Shown here in pieces: positions 1 to 12,830 of a stretch of 64,000 nt of DNA; the stretch's first letter is position 1, and the number at the start of each line of letters is the position of its first letter. The notes beneath the pieces were generated by a model that was not told the origin of the DNA, ran no database searches, and saw only the letters and a list, made by a program, of their open reading frames with translations. Source of the DNA: Umbelopsis ramanniana AG. Lineage: Eukaryota > Mucoromycota > Umbelopsidomycetes > Umbelopsidales > Umbelopsidaceae. Where the stretch lies: assembly GCF_025399195.1 (NCBI RefSeq), contig NW_026252145.1, positions 82,708 to 146,707 of the forward strand, in the 5' to 3' direction. The position numbers and the translations under genes are program-made.

Positions 1-111
1 GCCTTCCTGAGGGATGCGGTGAGCTCCTCTTGGACGGACTTCACGGAAGAAGATGTCCACCATAATGTTGAAGATCCAGGATAGAATGTCATAACCAATG
101 GTGCCCTTCAT
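1..111 (-). CDS. Glycerol-3-phosphate O-acyltransferase, N-terminal fragment
   Basis: Partial gene that runs off the left edge. Reading the minus strand from the ATG at 111 gives 37 codons starting MKGTIGYDILSWIFN and ending HRIPQEG. This matches the N-terminus of the fungal SCT1/GPT2 family, which acylates glycerol-3-phosphate or dihydroxyacetone phosphate at the ER membrane in the first step of glycerolipid synthesis. Visible family signs are the YD(I/L)L start, a hydrophobic stretch, then FFREV.PRG followed by the (I/V)P.EGP-like motif that precedes the acyltransferase catalytic His box, which lies outside the window. The downstream body cannot be seen, so intactness is unknown. The short N-terminus makes the identification good but not certain. 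Confidence 0.7.
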   Translation of the reverse strand, partial: MKGTIGYDILSWIFNIMVDIFFREVRPRGAHRIPQEG

Positions 112-1463
112 GATGAGCGGGGCGAGGGAAATGTGAAAGGAGGTAAAAGAAGGTTGGCGAAGTAATGGACAGTCGCGGACGAGAGTTTTAAAGCGGCAAC
201 GTGCAACTGTCGTTGTCGGAATAAGACTTGCCAGGTCGGAGCCCCAAACGCAGAAAAAGAAAACGTTATATGGTAGAAAACCACGGCCTTTCCATTTGAT
301 ATGGCCTCATTCTAAAATATAATATGTCAATATCATGTGAAATAGACTACTTTGAAAGAGAGAAACACCGAAAGCGTCCATGGATTCGGAAAACCAGCGC
401 CAACTATGCTCAGACGTAGAACAATCAGCTCTCAAAATCAACTCCCGATTTTTTGGGATTTTTTGTTCAGATGTGGAACTCCTGGGTACTGCCCTGCCAA
501 AGCAGTCTACATATTGGCTCCTCTTTTGTGGCGATAAGGTCAATTCTTCAAAAATGACATTATACCTTTACAGTCTGTACATGTAACCCAAATACACGAT
601 TTTAAACCGACATGTCTGCTAGAATAAAATAGAATAAAAATCCACAGTCAAGGGAAAGAAGCCCCACATGGTTGCAGATATTGGTCTGGCGATGGATGTT
701 TTTTTGATTTCTGCCATACATCATGGGATCTACCATCCAAAGCTTTTCCAGTCTATAGCTGATAGGATTTATATTATATTACTCCTGTCTCTCTTATCGG
801 ATACAAGGCAAGCCATCTTGCGCTGTCTCAAACCCCTTGCATTGACAATTGACACCGTTCGTGCTCAGCATAGGGAAAAATTTCTGACCTTGCTGTGACT
901 GCGGTGATGACATCAGCATTTCTGAAAAGTATTTTTACGCGGCTCAAGTCGCAATTTTTTTTTTTCACAAACAATGTAACTTTCTTGTATTTTGAAGCAA
1001 TATCTTCAATAAAGATACTATTTTATTATTGCACATTTACATGTGGTTATGAGTGATGTCTCTTCATACCATACCCTATCATTATTCAATGCTCAACTCC
1101 TGCCCATGAGTTGTGACATGGGAAAAATAGGGAAGATTATCCTGCAGTGCTGGTTAAAGTGCTTTCGTGTATAGCAACTCGAGTTCCTTACAGACTTCGT
1201 TTTGCTCATATGTCTGCTCTGATCACAAAAGCATTTGCGACATACAAATCCAATTCTTTAAACCTCAACTGAATATAAAAATAAATCAAGTGTGATTATG
1301 ACTAAAGGCGTATTACACGTTATTGATATCCAAGATGACGCTAGCTGGGAGAGTTGTGAAGATAAGGCTGGCTTCATTATACAGTATAACATGCATCTAA
1401 ATTACTTCAACCTTGCATACATGATTATATATAAACGGAATGAAAAAAAGTTTGTACTTGTGA
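112..1463. other. Intergenic, 1.35 kb
   Basis: Upstream region of the acyltransferase and downstream region of the LRR gene. Small open frames here have no recognisable protein features and no consistent splice context. AT-rich, with T and A homopolymer runs around 950-1015. I see no RNA gene or repeat. Confidence 0.5.
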
Positions 1464-3562
1464 TTATGAATGTTTGGCACTATCTTCCATCTCGTTCAAC
1501 ACACGGAGCCAGCCACTACCCGCTTCATTTCGCATAGCCTCGATCTTGCGGCGATATTCGTCACCCGTTACAGGTGGCACATCGATGACTACCGGAGCCT
1601 TGCGAGTTTTGCGTCGGTTTGCTGATGGCTTAGGTGATCGTGATCTTGAATCAGCCTCCAACTCAGTATACCGCAATACACGTCGGTTGTTGTTATCCGG
1701 ACTCTTCCTATCCTCCTCTGGTAGAGCCGGCACTTCATCATCTGTTACATTGGGTATAGAGTGTTCGCTATCCAAACGAACAATTCGCTTGTTCTTCTTT
1801 TGTTTGCTATGTGCTTTCTTGTTGTCAGGGATTGACAATCGTCTTTGGTCAGTCGGGGCTGCTGCAGGTTGATGGGGTTGAGTAGCAGTAGAGACAATGG
1901 CAGCCGGAATGTTGCCAGTATCACTTGTGCCTTCGCTGATGTGTCGTCGTTCAATCGCACTTGGTCCTGTTCCATCCAGTAATATTTCATTGTCTTGTGC
2001 CTCTTTAAATTTATTGAATAGTATGACACGGTAGTTTGTCTATAGGTAGGGAAGAGGTTTATATCATGAGTATCGATAGTGGAAAGTAGCATACAACCGA
2101 ACGCTTTTTTGCCATAATGTCCCTTTTCCTCGCTTCTTCTATTCGTGTGTTAAAAGGCTAAGCTTACCTCTTGCAACGTAAATGGGTTGGCTTCCACCCA
2201 TACCTCTTTGATAGCGGGAAGAGAACCAAGTCGTCCGATTTCAGCAGTCTCTTCTATACGGTTATTTCGAATGTCTAGTCGCTCCAAAGACCATAAACGC
2301 TCTAATCCCGCCAAAAGGGTGAGCCGGTTTCCGCGCAAGTCTAACTCCTGGACATTGCCCAGAATAGTGTTCACACCTGTCACAGAGGATATCATATTGT
2401 TTGCAAGATTAAGGGATCGTAAATTATATAGGGTGGTGAGCGAGCTGGGGATATCGATTAATAAGTTGCTGGATAGATCAAAATGTTCGAGGTTCTGTAA
2501 ATAGTGAAGTGGGGCATTGTCCAATGTGGTAATATTATTATCAGCCAAAGATAGATGCTTGAGGTTTTGCCAGGGAGGTGATTCCAGATGTTGTGAAAGG
2601 TCGATGGCTTCCTCATCGTCCTCCCGAGGTACAACTTGACCTCGCTTTTGTAAACTGGCGGCAATTTCCTCTACAATGACTTCGTTTATATCTTCTACTT
2701 TTGCGCTTTTGATGATCAGTGTTGTTAACTGTCCTTGAAGGGGTATCCAACCGTCGATCATGCGCGGGTGCATATTGATAAGCTCCAAATGAAGAAGAGA
2801 TCGGAAAGGCACCATGGAAAGTCGTAAAGACCTTCCATCTTGTGGCAAGGGTGCCTCATATCCTACTATAACACGCCTGCCTGTACGGGTTGCTCCGCTT
2901 TGAGGGTGGACACTCAGATTGAAGTGCAGCTTAAGAGCCGTTATCCGTGACAAAACCTTGTAGATGAAAGTTATCTCATCTTCAATAGAACGTTGTGATT
3001 CTTGGTGTCTTGATCGGCGTTCCCAGAGGTTCCATCCTGTCGAGAGAGATAACGTGGAAATATTGGATGCAATGGACATGATAGATGGTGCTTTGTTTTC
3101 CGTAGCAGACGTTTCGGTTTCTACCACTCCACCTTCCGGAATGGTTCCTAGCAGTGCCGGATCACCAATCTCAAGTCCTAGATGCTCGAATTGAACCAAG
3201 AGGAAATACAAATGATGTGGATCAAGGGTCAATGTAGTTGCATTGCTCGGAGACTGAGGACGAGGCGATGGATAAAATGGCAAATATTGAGTTGGAACAC
3301 CATAGATGGAAGAAGGTGGGCTATCGCCAGTACTAATGTTGCCTATGGGACGACGAGGAGAAGGAGCTTGCACTGCAGAAAACAGGGATGTAACTGCACC
3401 GACGGTGTTGGTGAATGCATTTCTTTGCGCGTTGGCATTGGAAACACCGACGCCAGTAAAGGACTCTTTGGTAGGGTTTCGTACTGTAGCTAGTTTGTTT
3501 TCGTTGGCTCGTAAGTAGTGTGCCAAGGTGCGAATGAACTGATCACCTTGGATAGAGGCCAT
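1464..3562 (-). CDS. Leucine-rich repeat protein, STK11IP (LKB1-interacting protein)-like
   Basis: Two exons, 3562-2168 and 2039-1464, give 656 residues. The donor follows the codon for Glu in NPFTLQE, and the CTATAG acceptor resumes at TNYRVILFNKFKE, restoring one frame. The first 60 residues (MASIQGDQFIRTLAHYL start) and the FRSLLHLEL segment resemble the N-terminal part of STK11IP. Residues about 325-465 form five to six LRRs with LxxLxLxxN spacing, capped by WVEANPF; the YR.ILF.KFK motif after the repeats is typical of this family. The C-terminal 190 residues are charged, low-complexity and rich in Arg, Lys and Ser. Animal STK11IP acts on lysosomes and LKB1 signalling; the fungal role is not established. 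Start chosen as the first ATG of the long frame, 127 bp from the eS25 stop codon. Confidence 0.7.
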
Positions 3563-3689
3563 TTGGCGACTGTATTTAGTGCAAAGCGGCTGAAAAAGGT
3601 ATTCAATTTTGCAATTGTGGGTTTTTTATTTTTTATTTTTTGATGTCAAATTCACAATGGGTCCAAAAAAAATAAAAACCGGAATATGT

Positions 3690-4143
3690 TTATTCGGCCT
3701 TCTTCTCATCATCACCACCGGTGGCACGAGCTAAAATAGGATCGTTAGTTCAGAAGGGGTTTATCTATGTGTGCATAATAAAACATGATCTTACTGTAGA
3801 TGACTTGGGAAGCATGGCGGGTGATGCGACGAATAACACCTTGGTCCTCGAGCTCACGGATAGCAACACGGGCAAGGGAGCCGTTGAGACGGAGACGGTC
3901 AACAAGGACAGACTGGGAGATGAACTTGTAGGTGGGGACTTCCTTGAAGACACGTTCGTAGGTCTGCTTGTCAAGGACAACCATGTTGTTTGACTTGTCC
4001 TTAACCTTCTTAGCAGACCACTTCTTCTTGGCCTTCTTGCCTCCGGAAGAGGAGGTGGGCTTGGCAGCAGCGTCCTTCTTGGCCTATCAATGAGAACAAA
4101 CGATGTTAGTCATAGTGCTTTGGCTACTTCTACTGACGCTCAT
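3690..4143 (-). CDS. RPS25: 40S ribosomal protein eS25
   Basis: Three exons: 4143-4138 (only ATG AGC), 4083-3795 and 3730-3690, giving 111 residues. The protein is a Lys-rich N-terminal tail followed by the conserved eS25 winged-helix fold: YKFISQSVLVDRLR, then the basic helix ending ITRHASQVIYTR and an acidic-basic tail ending DDEKKAE. eS25 sits in the head of the small subunit near the E site and is needed for IRES-type initiation in other eukaryotes. The tiny first exon followed by a 54-nt intron is typical of fungal ribosomal protein genes; the intron contains an ATGACTAAC branch-site-like sequence. The first donor, GTCAGT, is weak, so the exact N-terminus is the least certain part. Confidence 0.9.
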
Positions 4144-4727
4144 GACGTAGGGTTGGTTGGGCCGAGGTACGATACGGGGGATGGTCGGTTGAGGATTGCC
4201 GAGTTCACCAACAAACGTTTGGAGAAGGTTGCTTTTTTCATTCTCATTGTAGCTTTTATCATGTTTTGATACTATTTCAGTGGAAAGCGCTTGTTCCAAG
4301 ATTGTCATCATCGTCACTGGTCGAATCGCTCACAATGTGGCATTAGGTGCATGCCAATTCAAATGGTGTCGAGTCGTTTTAGCGATCCATCAATCCATCC
4401 ATCCATCTGTAATCGTCCCTCGTTGACCTTTACATGAATCGTCAGATACCACTTGATGTACACTACATACCATATTGAATATTGAAAGAGGGATTCACAG
4501 TGTTGCGGGTACTGAGTCCCTCTTCAGGCCGTGATTTCCACACACCGATATGCACGTGACTTTGCTGTTCATTTTTCATCCAAGGGCCTGCGCACAGCGC
4601 CGATCAAAACGTCCAAATTTGAAACCAAATAAAACAAGCAATGCATTTAAAATTACCTGTTCCAAGAATCCTACAGATCCCTCTTCCTTTGTTTTTTGCT
4701 TCTTATCATTAGAGTAAAAACCACATC
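4144..4727. promoter_or_regulatory. Divergent intergenic region between eS25 and the LIM gene
   Basis: This 584-bp region must hold the promoters of both flanking genes, which point away from each other. It contains a short TCCA direct repeat around 4389-4405. I see no clear TATA box for either gene. Confidence 0.4.
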
Positions 4728-5286
4728 ATGAAAAATTGCGCTACATGTCAAGAGAAAGTATATCCATTTGAAAAAATCGAAACGAACGAGGTAATCGATC
4801 AAGTAACATTTGCTCTAAAATCGTGTTATTAACACGTTGATTCTCTATTCAATTATTACGTTTTTATAACAACCTATTCAACCCCACACCGCTTTCGTCC
4901 GTTCTAGAAATGGTATCACCGACGCTGTTTTCGCTGTTCCGAAGACGGATGTAAATTGACTTTAACACTACAAAACTTTCAATGCAACAACGGTCTACTA
5001 TACTGCAACAAACACGTTCCAAAATATTGCCCAGCATTACCTAAAGCTTTCAAACCCCAAAGTATGATCCCACCCTTAACCCATGTCTTGTTCAGGTTTG
5101 CCCTATTGACACTGCTATATCATTTGCTTTCTCAATTCAGATGCGTATATACCAATGACCAAACCATCATGTCCTCCTCTGCGACAAGTTCATGGCACGA
5201 AACAAACACAGTTTACCGTTAACATGGATGACATTGATAATCTGATGGTTTCGCTCAACATGAATTCAGGGATTCCTCGCGTTTAA
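4728..5286 (+). CDS. Small single-LIM-domain protein
   Basis: Three exons, 4728-4790, 4908-5061 and 5141-5286, give 120 residues. Residues 4 to about 60 form a LIM zinc-binding domain: C4-x2-C7, then 17 residues to the H-x2-C-x2-C cluster (HRRCFRC), a further Cys pair and a terminal YCNKH. The spacing in the second half (C-x4-C) is two residues longer than the usual C-x2-C. The phase-1 junction between exons 2 and 3 joins KPQ to NAYIPMTK. The C-terminal half has no domain I recognise and ends NSGIPRV. LIM domains mediate protein-protein contacts, often with actin regulators; no specific partner can be inferred. Confidence 0.8.
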
Positions 5287-5836
5287 ATTTAGGCAACCCC
5301 TTGACTGTTCCTACCTCCAAAGACTAAACAATCCAAGTAATTTAGCCATTTATATCCAACCTCATTAATTCCTTTCCTACTTATTCTCTGAGCTACTTCT
5401 GAGAATTTTTATTCTACTGCGTTTCCATTCATCTTCGGCTTGCATTTTGATGTACTGCACTCATTTACGGCGAAATATCTCTCTAGCCACGCAACATCCT
5501 TTTACGCTTCATGCAACATACCACGGTAACAATGTTTAGTGAAAAAATTCATAAATTGAAACCGAAGGTTATCCGTTAGGAGCCACGATATAGTACAAGG
5601 AATTTTCTCAGAGTATGTGGTGGTGGATTTACTGTTCGTTACAATTGAAGGGATGTGGAGAATTTGAATTTATACATATTTCGCTGCCCTTCATATCACA
5701 GCGAAAGACGAGGTGTCCATCACTTTTCCAATCGTTCGCAAATGAGACGTTGGTAGTGGTAAAATATTTAGCCGACATAAATGGATTTGACGTTTGGGAA
5801 AACTTTACACCCGCCACCAAAGCAATCTGAAGACCC
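5287..5836. other. Intergenic, 550 bp
   Basis: Between the LIM gene stop and the GWT1 start. A short open frame at 5615-5830 has no recognisable features. Nothing else seen. Confidence 0.5.
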
Positions 5837-7630
5837 ATGACGGACGACGAATACAGAGTAGAACAAGAGAAATGGGTATCAAATTGCACTGGTGGGTCGC
5901 TCACTGAGATTAACCAAGTATCTGCTTCACTAGCGGTAAGAGTTCGGTCTTGCATTCAGAGATTGCCCGAGATGTGATTTAAGTGAATTGTCTTTACAGT
6001 GTTCGTACCTGTTTTGGGTATGTCTTCAACGAAGAGTAAACGTTGAAAGCCATCTGGCACAATTCATGGTCCTTATTCTACCCATTCTCGCGTGTCAAAC
6101 TGTGCTAGCTGACTATGTACTGTTCGTCAACCTTTCGTTATTGACAGCAAGTTCGGCGCTGTACCTATCACCTAGTACCCGCGTCACCGCGACGAAACCT
6201 CAAAATAACCACGAAGAAAAGAAGCATAAAAACTTTTTGTCAGTGTATAGAGCAACCATGATGGTAATGACATGCATTGCTATTCTCGCCGTAGATTTCC
6301 CCATTTTTCCTCGTCGATTCGCCAAGGTTGAGACCTTTGGGACCTCTATGGTAAGCATCATGATCCAGCCACCCACTGCTGGAGTGGCGAACTCCATCCT
6401 GCAAGTGCATCGATTCATTTAGTAATTATGATTCACTCATACGTGATAGATGGATCTGGGAGTTGGCGCATTTGTTTTTTCATCTGGAGTAGTTTCGGGA
6501 CGCACATATGCCAACACTGCAGGCAATGCATCTAAAACTGCCTTGATTCCAAACTTCATTCGTTCACTAAGGGCATCATTCCCATTGCTTGCGCTTGGAT
6601 TCATCAGGCTGGCGGCGACAAAGGGAGTCAATTACCAAGAGCATAATTCAGAATATGGACTGCATTGGAACTTTTTCTTTACCCTCGGATTTTTACCACC
6701 ATTCACAGCTCTTGCCGCGTCTCTGAGCAACCATATACCATTTTCTGTGCTTGGACTCTCCACTGCTATCGGTACGGCTTTTAGTTGAATTTTGGCTACT
6801 TCATGATTTTTGCTGAATTGTTGCTAAGTCTTCTTGAATTGAGTAGTATATCAAGTAGCCCTCGCTCGAGGATTACAAGAATGGGCATTGTTCGCGCCGC
6901 GCGTTGACCTAATTAGTGCGAACAAAGAGGGCATTTGCAGTTTCTTTGGTAATTTGCTTGTTTATTTTGCCTAGTGCTCTAACGAAATTTTCAGCTTCTA
7001 ACCCAAGTTCTTTAGGCTACTTTTCCATATTTCTATTTGGCCTCGACGCTGGTAAGCTCATCTTCAGCTCGGCACTACAAAATACTCGCATCATGCGTGT
7101 TCTTAAACATCAAGGAAAATCGCGACAATCTGGCTATGGAAACTTGGCTCGAGTGCTTGGATTTTGGTCTGTGGTGTACTATGCCTTATTTACCTTATCT
7201 ATGGTGGTTATTGACGGCGAAAATGGCGATCAAGTGTCGCGACGAATTGCTAACCTTCCTTATGTCTTGTGGGTTGTGACCTTCAACTTTGGCTTCATCT
7301 TAATATTTACCATGGTGGATATTGGTTTTTCGCAAAGCAGCTCAATTGCAACAGTTCCAAAGTTGTTTGAATCTATCAATATCAATGGCCTTGTGGTGTT
7401 TTTAGTGGTAAATACCTTTTTTTGTTTTCGCGTTTTAGTCACGAAGCTTGCTCAAACTTATCCTTTTCCGTCATTAGGCCAACCTTTTGACTGGACTGGT
7501 AAATATGTCCATGAGAACTCTTTACGCCAGCACAGCTGTTTCATTCATCGTGTGCGCTATGTATATGTTTATAGTAACCAAGTTTGCTTGGATATTGTGG
7601 TATCAATTCAACATTAGAATAAAGTTGTGA
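5837..7630 (+). CDS. GWT1: GPI inositol acyltransferase
   Basis: Six exons: 5837-5935, 6000-6350, 6450-6771, 6847-6948, 7016-7407 and 7478-7630, giving 472 residues (yeast Gwt1 is of similar size). The enzyme acylates the inositol of glucosaminyl-phosphatidylinositol in the ER, an early step of GPI-anchor synthesis. Family marks: N-terminal [30 protein letters not shown] followed by [42 protein letters not shown]; and a C-terminal [12 protein letters not shown] before the last transmembrane helix. Multiple hydrophobic segments fit a polytopic ER protein. All junctions preserve frame. Two neighbouring AG acceptors before exon 4 would both keep frame; I used the TAG at 6844-6846. GWT1 is the known target of the gepinacin/fosmanogepix antifungal class. 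Confidence 0.93.
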
Positions 7631-7723
7631 AAAAAACGAGCAGTCCTCTGAGACTGTCTTTTTCCCAAGTTTCCTGTCACTGTTGTGCTGTTGGTTACTT
7701 TTGGCCCTTTTTATCCGCGAGCA

Positions 7724-10700
7724 ATGGAAGGTTAGCATTGAATTTCTGCATCGTGTTTAAAATTGAACATTCACAGAAGGTGGAGGGAAGAAACGTCTGC
7801 AGTCTACGCCTTTCGACAACAATGGCAACCGCATGTATACCAGCGACCATACCGTCAAGCAGCAGCAAACGATATATCAGGCACTGTCAGCGTTCGGACG
7901 CACCGACAAAGACAAGTCCCAGCCATCCAAAAGAAGTTTATGTGACTAGTAGCAAGCGCGTACTATTGATGCCGTGGCATAACATGTGTACTAACTCTGT
8001 CACAAATAGGATCAACTCTTCCAAGGGACACGCCAATAACGAATCAGCCACATGTGGTAAACGGAGCGACTACCGTAGAAGCCCCTCCGCACTTTTTGAA
8101 TCAAATCTTAAACACCACAGTGGTAGAAGAAAAGATAGCACACGAGATTGATGTTGAATCAGAGGATGCAGAAACTCCAACGTTTGCATCTTTACATGGG
8201 CAATTTGCAGATATGAATGTTGTTCAACCGGACTCCACGCAACCTCGCGTTCCGTCACCACACTACACGCAGCCTAGCATATCCTCACTTATAAATCATT
8301 CAGAGGACGAAGAAGATGTAGACCCAGAAGATGAGGATGCAGACGTGGATGGAGATTCAACTGGAAATGCGGAACCATTGGTATGACGTTTGAAGTATTC
8401 TTTCTTGGGTTTGGTTTGAAACTAACAGTTCAAAAGGATCAATGGCGTTCTGACCAAGATGAAGACTTGGAAGCAAGTGATGAAGACCAGGATGATGAGG
8501 AAGACCAATACGTGTACGACGATGACTGGGCATCTGATGAATCGTCACCCGAGCCTGAGGACGATGGAGATGACAGTGATTATATGGAAGGCTCACGAAA
8601 AAAGAAGAAAGGTCCTGCCAAACCGCGTAAAATTGCAACCTCTAAAAAAAGATCCCGTGCTCATACTCCAGGTAAGACATACGTACTCATGGTGCACTTA
8701 CCACCGAATCATTCGTAATCATACCCTCTATCTATAGATGACTTGATGGATGACGTTATGTCCGCGGAAAGCTCAAGTAGCGAGGAAGGTAGCGATGCCG
8801 AGTGGAACACATCTACCAAAAAGAAGAAGAAGACAAAGAGACGACATCATAAGAAAGGTATGTCTGGAATGGGAACGTCCTCATGTTTGGCCATAGATTG
8901 TACTTATAAATGTGAAAATGTAGCCAAAAGTGAAGAAGTGTCTACGCCGGTGGAAGCAATCCGATTTTCAACACGTCAAAAAACCGAAACGGTCTACAAC
9001 GAGGATGAATATGACATTTATGGTTTGGAGCCAGAGGACGAAGAAGCTGTTAAACCAGTTGACCAACCATTGGTCGAAGAAGATGAAGGCGATGTTATAG
9101 AGGCTGTTCTAGATCACAGACGATGTCACGGAGCAGGTAAAAATTCGTTCTTTTATGACCTGTCGCTGATGGTATTCCCACCACGCATTTCCCTTTACTT
9201 CGTTTTCTGAACTACCCATCATCTTCAATATTTAGAGACGGGCATCACTGACATTCCGGAGAAGAACCTTGAGTTTTTGGTAAAATGGAAAGGATATGCT
9301 CACATTCACAATACGTGGAGTACCTTTGAATACTTGAGGGATTTCAAGGGTATTAGGAGACTCGAAAACTATATCCGAAACAGCGTCCTCGAAGATAGAG
9401 CGTTTCGGAGGAACCCACAAACTACCATGGAGGACATTGAGCTACGCGATATCAATTTAGAGCGTCATAGGCTAGAAATTGCAGCTTGGAAACAGGTGGA
9501 TCGTATCATCGCCATGAGAGGAACACCACCGGAAAGCGAGTACTTTTGTAAATGGAAGGGTTTGCATTATGATGAATGCACTTGGGAGTCTTACGAGCTG
9601 GTATCTTCTGACTTTCAGGCTGAAATGGATGCTTTCTTGGATCGCGAACAAAGCCAACAGATCCCATCAAAATCAGCAGCTTTTGTCAAAAATAGACCTG
9701 CCTTTGCTGTCCTTCGTGACCAACCTGCATTTGTAAAAGGAGGAGAACTTCGTGACTATCAGCTCCATGGTGTCAGTTGGCTCTATTGGCTCTGGTGTAC
9801 CAACAGCAATGGAATTATTGCAGACGAGATGGGCTTGGGTAAAACCATCCAAACCATTACCTTTCTCAACCTCTTGTATCACAAGCATAATGTCTATGGC
9901 CCGTTTTTGCTGGTTGTGCCTCTATCAACCACCGACAATTGGATGAATGAGCTTGCGCAATGGTCTCCAGAACTCAATGCTATATGCTACCTTGGTAATC
10001 AAAAAGCTCGTCAGACTATTCGCGACCACGAATGGTTTCAACCAAACTCCAGAAAGCTTAAAATCAATGTTGTGGTCACGACGTATGAGATCGCTCTTAA
10101 AGATCGTAACGAACTTGGCCAGGTTCGTTGGCAATACTTGGCTGTCGACGAAGCCCATCGATTGAAGAATGCAGACTCTCAACTTTACGAAGCTCTACTG
10201 GAGTTCAATACGACAAATCGACTCCTCATCACGGGTACACCCTTGCAAAACAGTGTGAAGGAACTTTTGGCCCTGGTGCGATTCTTGAACCCAGCGATGA
10301 TAGCTTCCGAGCTGGAAATTGACCTGAGCAAACCTGACGAAGATCAAGAAGCTAAGATCAAGATGCTTCATGAAAAGCTGAACAAGATTATGCTTCGAAG
10401 ACTGAAAAAGGATGTAGAAAGGTCGTTGCCGAACAAGACCGAGCGTATTTTGCGAGTGGAGATGAGCCCAATGCAGACTCACTACTACAAGAACATCTTG
10501 ACCAAAAATTACGCTGCTCTTTCGGGGTCTGGTGAAAAGAAACAATGGCTCAATATTGCCATGGAACTTCGAAAGGCTAGCAATCACCCTTACTTGTTCC
10601 CAGAGGCAGAACGCAGAACAGATGATAGAGAGGAACAGTTAAGAGGTATCATTGGCAACAGTGGTAAAATGGTATTACTGGATAAGCTTTTGGCAAAGCT

Positions 10701-12807
10701 GAAGCAAGACGGTCATCGCGTGCTCATTTTTTCACAGCTGGTGATGATCCTTGATATTCTATCCGATTATATGGCAATGCGTAGTCACCCACATCAAAGA
10801 TTGGATGGAAGCATGAACCAAACCGACCGAAACAAGGCCATTGAGCATTTCAACGCTCCGGATAGCCCTGATTTTGCGTTCTTATTGTCGACGCGCGCTG
10901 GTGGTATGGGTATCAACCTGACTTCGGCTGATACTGTCATCATCTTTGACTCAGACTGGAACCCACAAAATGATCTACAAGCTATGTCGCGAGCTCATCG
11001 CATTGGACAAACAAAATCTGTCAATGTGTATCGATTCATTTCCAAGGGAACGATGGAGGAAGATCTTATTGAGAGGGCCAAACGTAAAATGGTTCTAGAG
11101 TATTGCATTATCAAACAGATGGATACATCGGGCATGTCTCAGCTTGATGCCAACAATTTGCTAAATACTCCTGCCGGCAAAAGCCGAGAAGTACCATTTG
11201 ACAAGTCTGAACTGTCTGCTATCCTCAAGTTTGGTGCACAGAATATGTTCCAAGCTTCTGACAAGCCACCACCAAAGTTGGACGACATGGACTTGGACGA
11301 CATCCTTGCTAGAGCCGAGCATACTGAGACTTTGGAAAGTGGAGGTGGACAAACACTTGGTGACCAAGAATTCCTTGCCCAGTTCCAAGTATCTGATTTT
11401 GGAAGCACGGAAGAACAGTTGAGTTGGGACGATATTATTCCAGAAGCTGAACGGAAGGCGGCACAAGAAGAAGAGCGCATCAAGGCGGAAATGGCCCTGT
11501 TTGATAGAGCAGCGAGAAAGCGAATGCGACGCTATGCTGAGCACGATGATGTTGAGGGTGATAAGAAGAAGGCCGCGCCAGCAACACAACGCAAGCGCCG
11601 CAAAGCTACACAGGACCCAACTGGTCTCAGCAGGAAACATCTATCGGCTATTGTGAATGCTGTCAAGCGGTTTGGCGACATCTCGGATAAGCTTGAGCGG
11701 ATCATGGAAGAATGTGACCTTGATGCCATCGATCCAAAGTTGGTACTTGAAATGTCTCAGGATCTCATCTCCAGTTGCAGTGCCATACCACCTTCTAAAG
11801 GCACAACCGGTTCAGCTTCGCAGGGCCTAATCGATTGGAGAGATATCAAACAGATCAATGCTTCTACTATCAATGAACGTGTCGAGCAATTTGAACTGTT
11901 GGATAGACGTCTGGGTCAGCTCCCCAAACCAGAAAAGTTCCGTTTCTCGGCTGCAGTCAAGGCTGTTCGAGGATGGGGTTGTGTTTGGGGGCAAAAGGAT
12001 GATGCCATGCTTTTGGTCGGCATTTATTTGCATGGATTTGGCAATTGGAATGCCATCTCTCAAGACACAACGCTAGGTCTCGCAAAAAAGTTTGCCTTAG
12101 GACAGCAGAACGACGATGACGCCTTCACAGATACCAAAAAGAAAGGAAAAACAGCTGCAGACTCCAACCCCAAACCGGCGCAGCTTGTTCGAAGAGTAGA
12201 TTATCTGCTCAAAGTCTTGGCCGAAGAAGACGCAAGTACTAAGAAGCGCTCTGGACGAAAAGCAGCAGCATCCCCTGCCAAAACCAGTAAAAAGGCTACC
12301 AAGGCCAAACCCACCCGCCCCAAACGTCAACTAGCCACAAGTACCGAAGTTTCTGAGGATGATGCGTATGAAGAGGAGTCGGATCAGAGCTCAGGAGATG
12401 GCGGTTATGATGAAGATGCATGCATACGAGCACTAGAAGCAGTTGAGAAGCAACTTATCAGCCTTCGAGACGACGGAGGCGCTGCTCATGGTCGCAAAAA
12501 GGCTGCTGTGATAAGGGATCGCGTCTCTTTAATCGGTGCTCACATTGACGAAGTAGTGGACACAAAGCCGAGACGGGCTCGAGAAGGATGGCGACAACAG
12601 TTATGGACTCATGTTAAAAAATTCTGGCCCTCTCGCAGAGTGTCACATCGTGATATAATGGAAGTCTATGAACGTGTAAAGGCAGAAGGAAGCCGATTAT
12701 CGGATGATGATTACAAGGAAGAAAAGACTAAAAAACGTGCGCCTGGCGGCGGCCCAGGAAGCCGAGCCGCACCAGGCAAGAAGAAGGTTGCTAGAACTCG
12801 TAAATAA
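7724..12807 (+). CDS. CHD1: Chromodomain-helicase-DNA-binding chromatin remodeller CHD1
   Basis: Seven exons: 7724-7730, 7777-7935, 8010-8380, 8437-8671, 8738-8857, 8924-9136 and 9236-12807, giving 1558 residues. The last exon holds the whole enzyme core. Order: acidic, Lys-rich N-terminal tail (1-370); tandem chromodomains at about 375-430 and 445-510 (VKWKGYAHIHNTW, then CKWKGLHYDECTWE); SNF2 ATPase with Walker A DEMGLGKT at 565-572 and DEAH at 673-676; helicase C lobe with FSQ and STRAGGMGINL motifs; a SANT/SLIDE-like DNA-binding region around WGQKDDAMLLVGIYLHGFGNWN; and a C-terminal CHCT domain ending near HVKKFWPSRR. CHD1 spaces nucleosomes behind elongating RNA polymerase II. The 7-nt first exon (ATG GAA G) is inferred only from frame and Kozak context, so the start is the weakest point. 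Tail-to-tail with RCM1, 23 bp apart. Confidence 0.95.
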
Positions 12808-12830
12808 CATGTATCAATATGCAAACAATT

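Noticed and set aside
1292-1872. Open frames on the + strand overlapping the second exon of the LRR gene
   Set aside because: They are antisense shadows. The minus-strand reading continues the LRR protein through a good splice junction.
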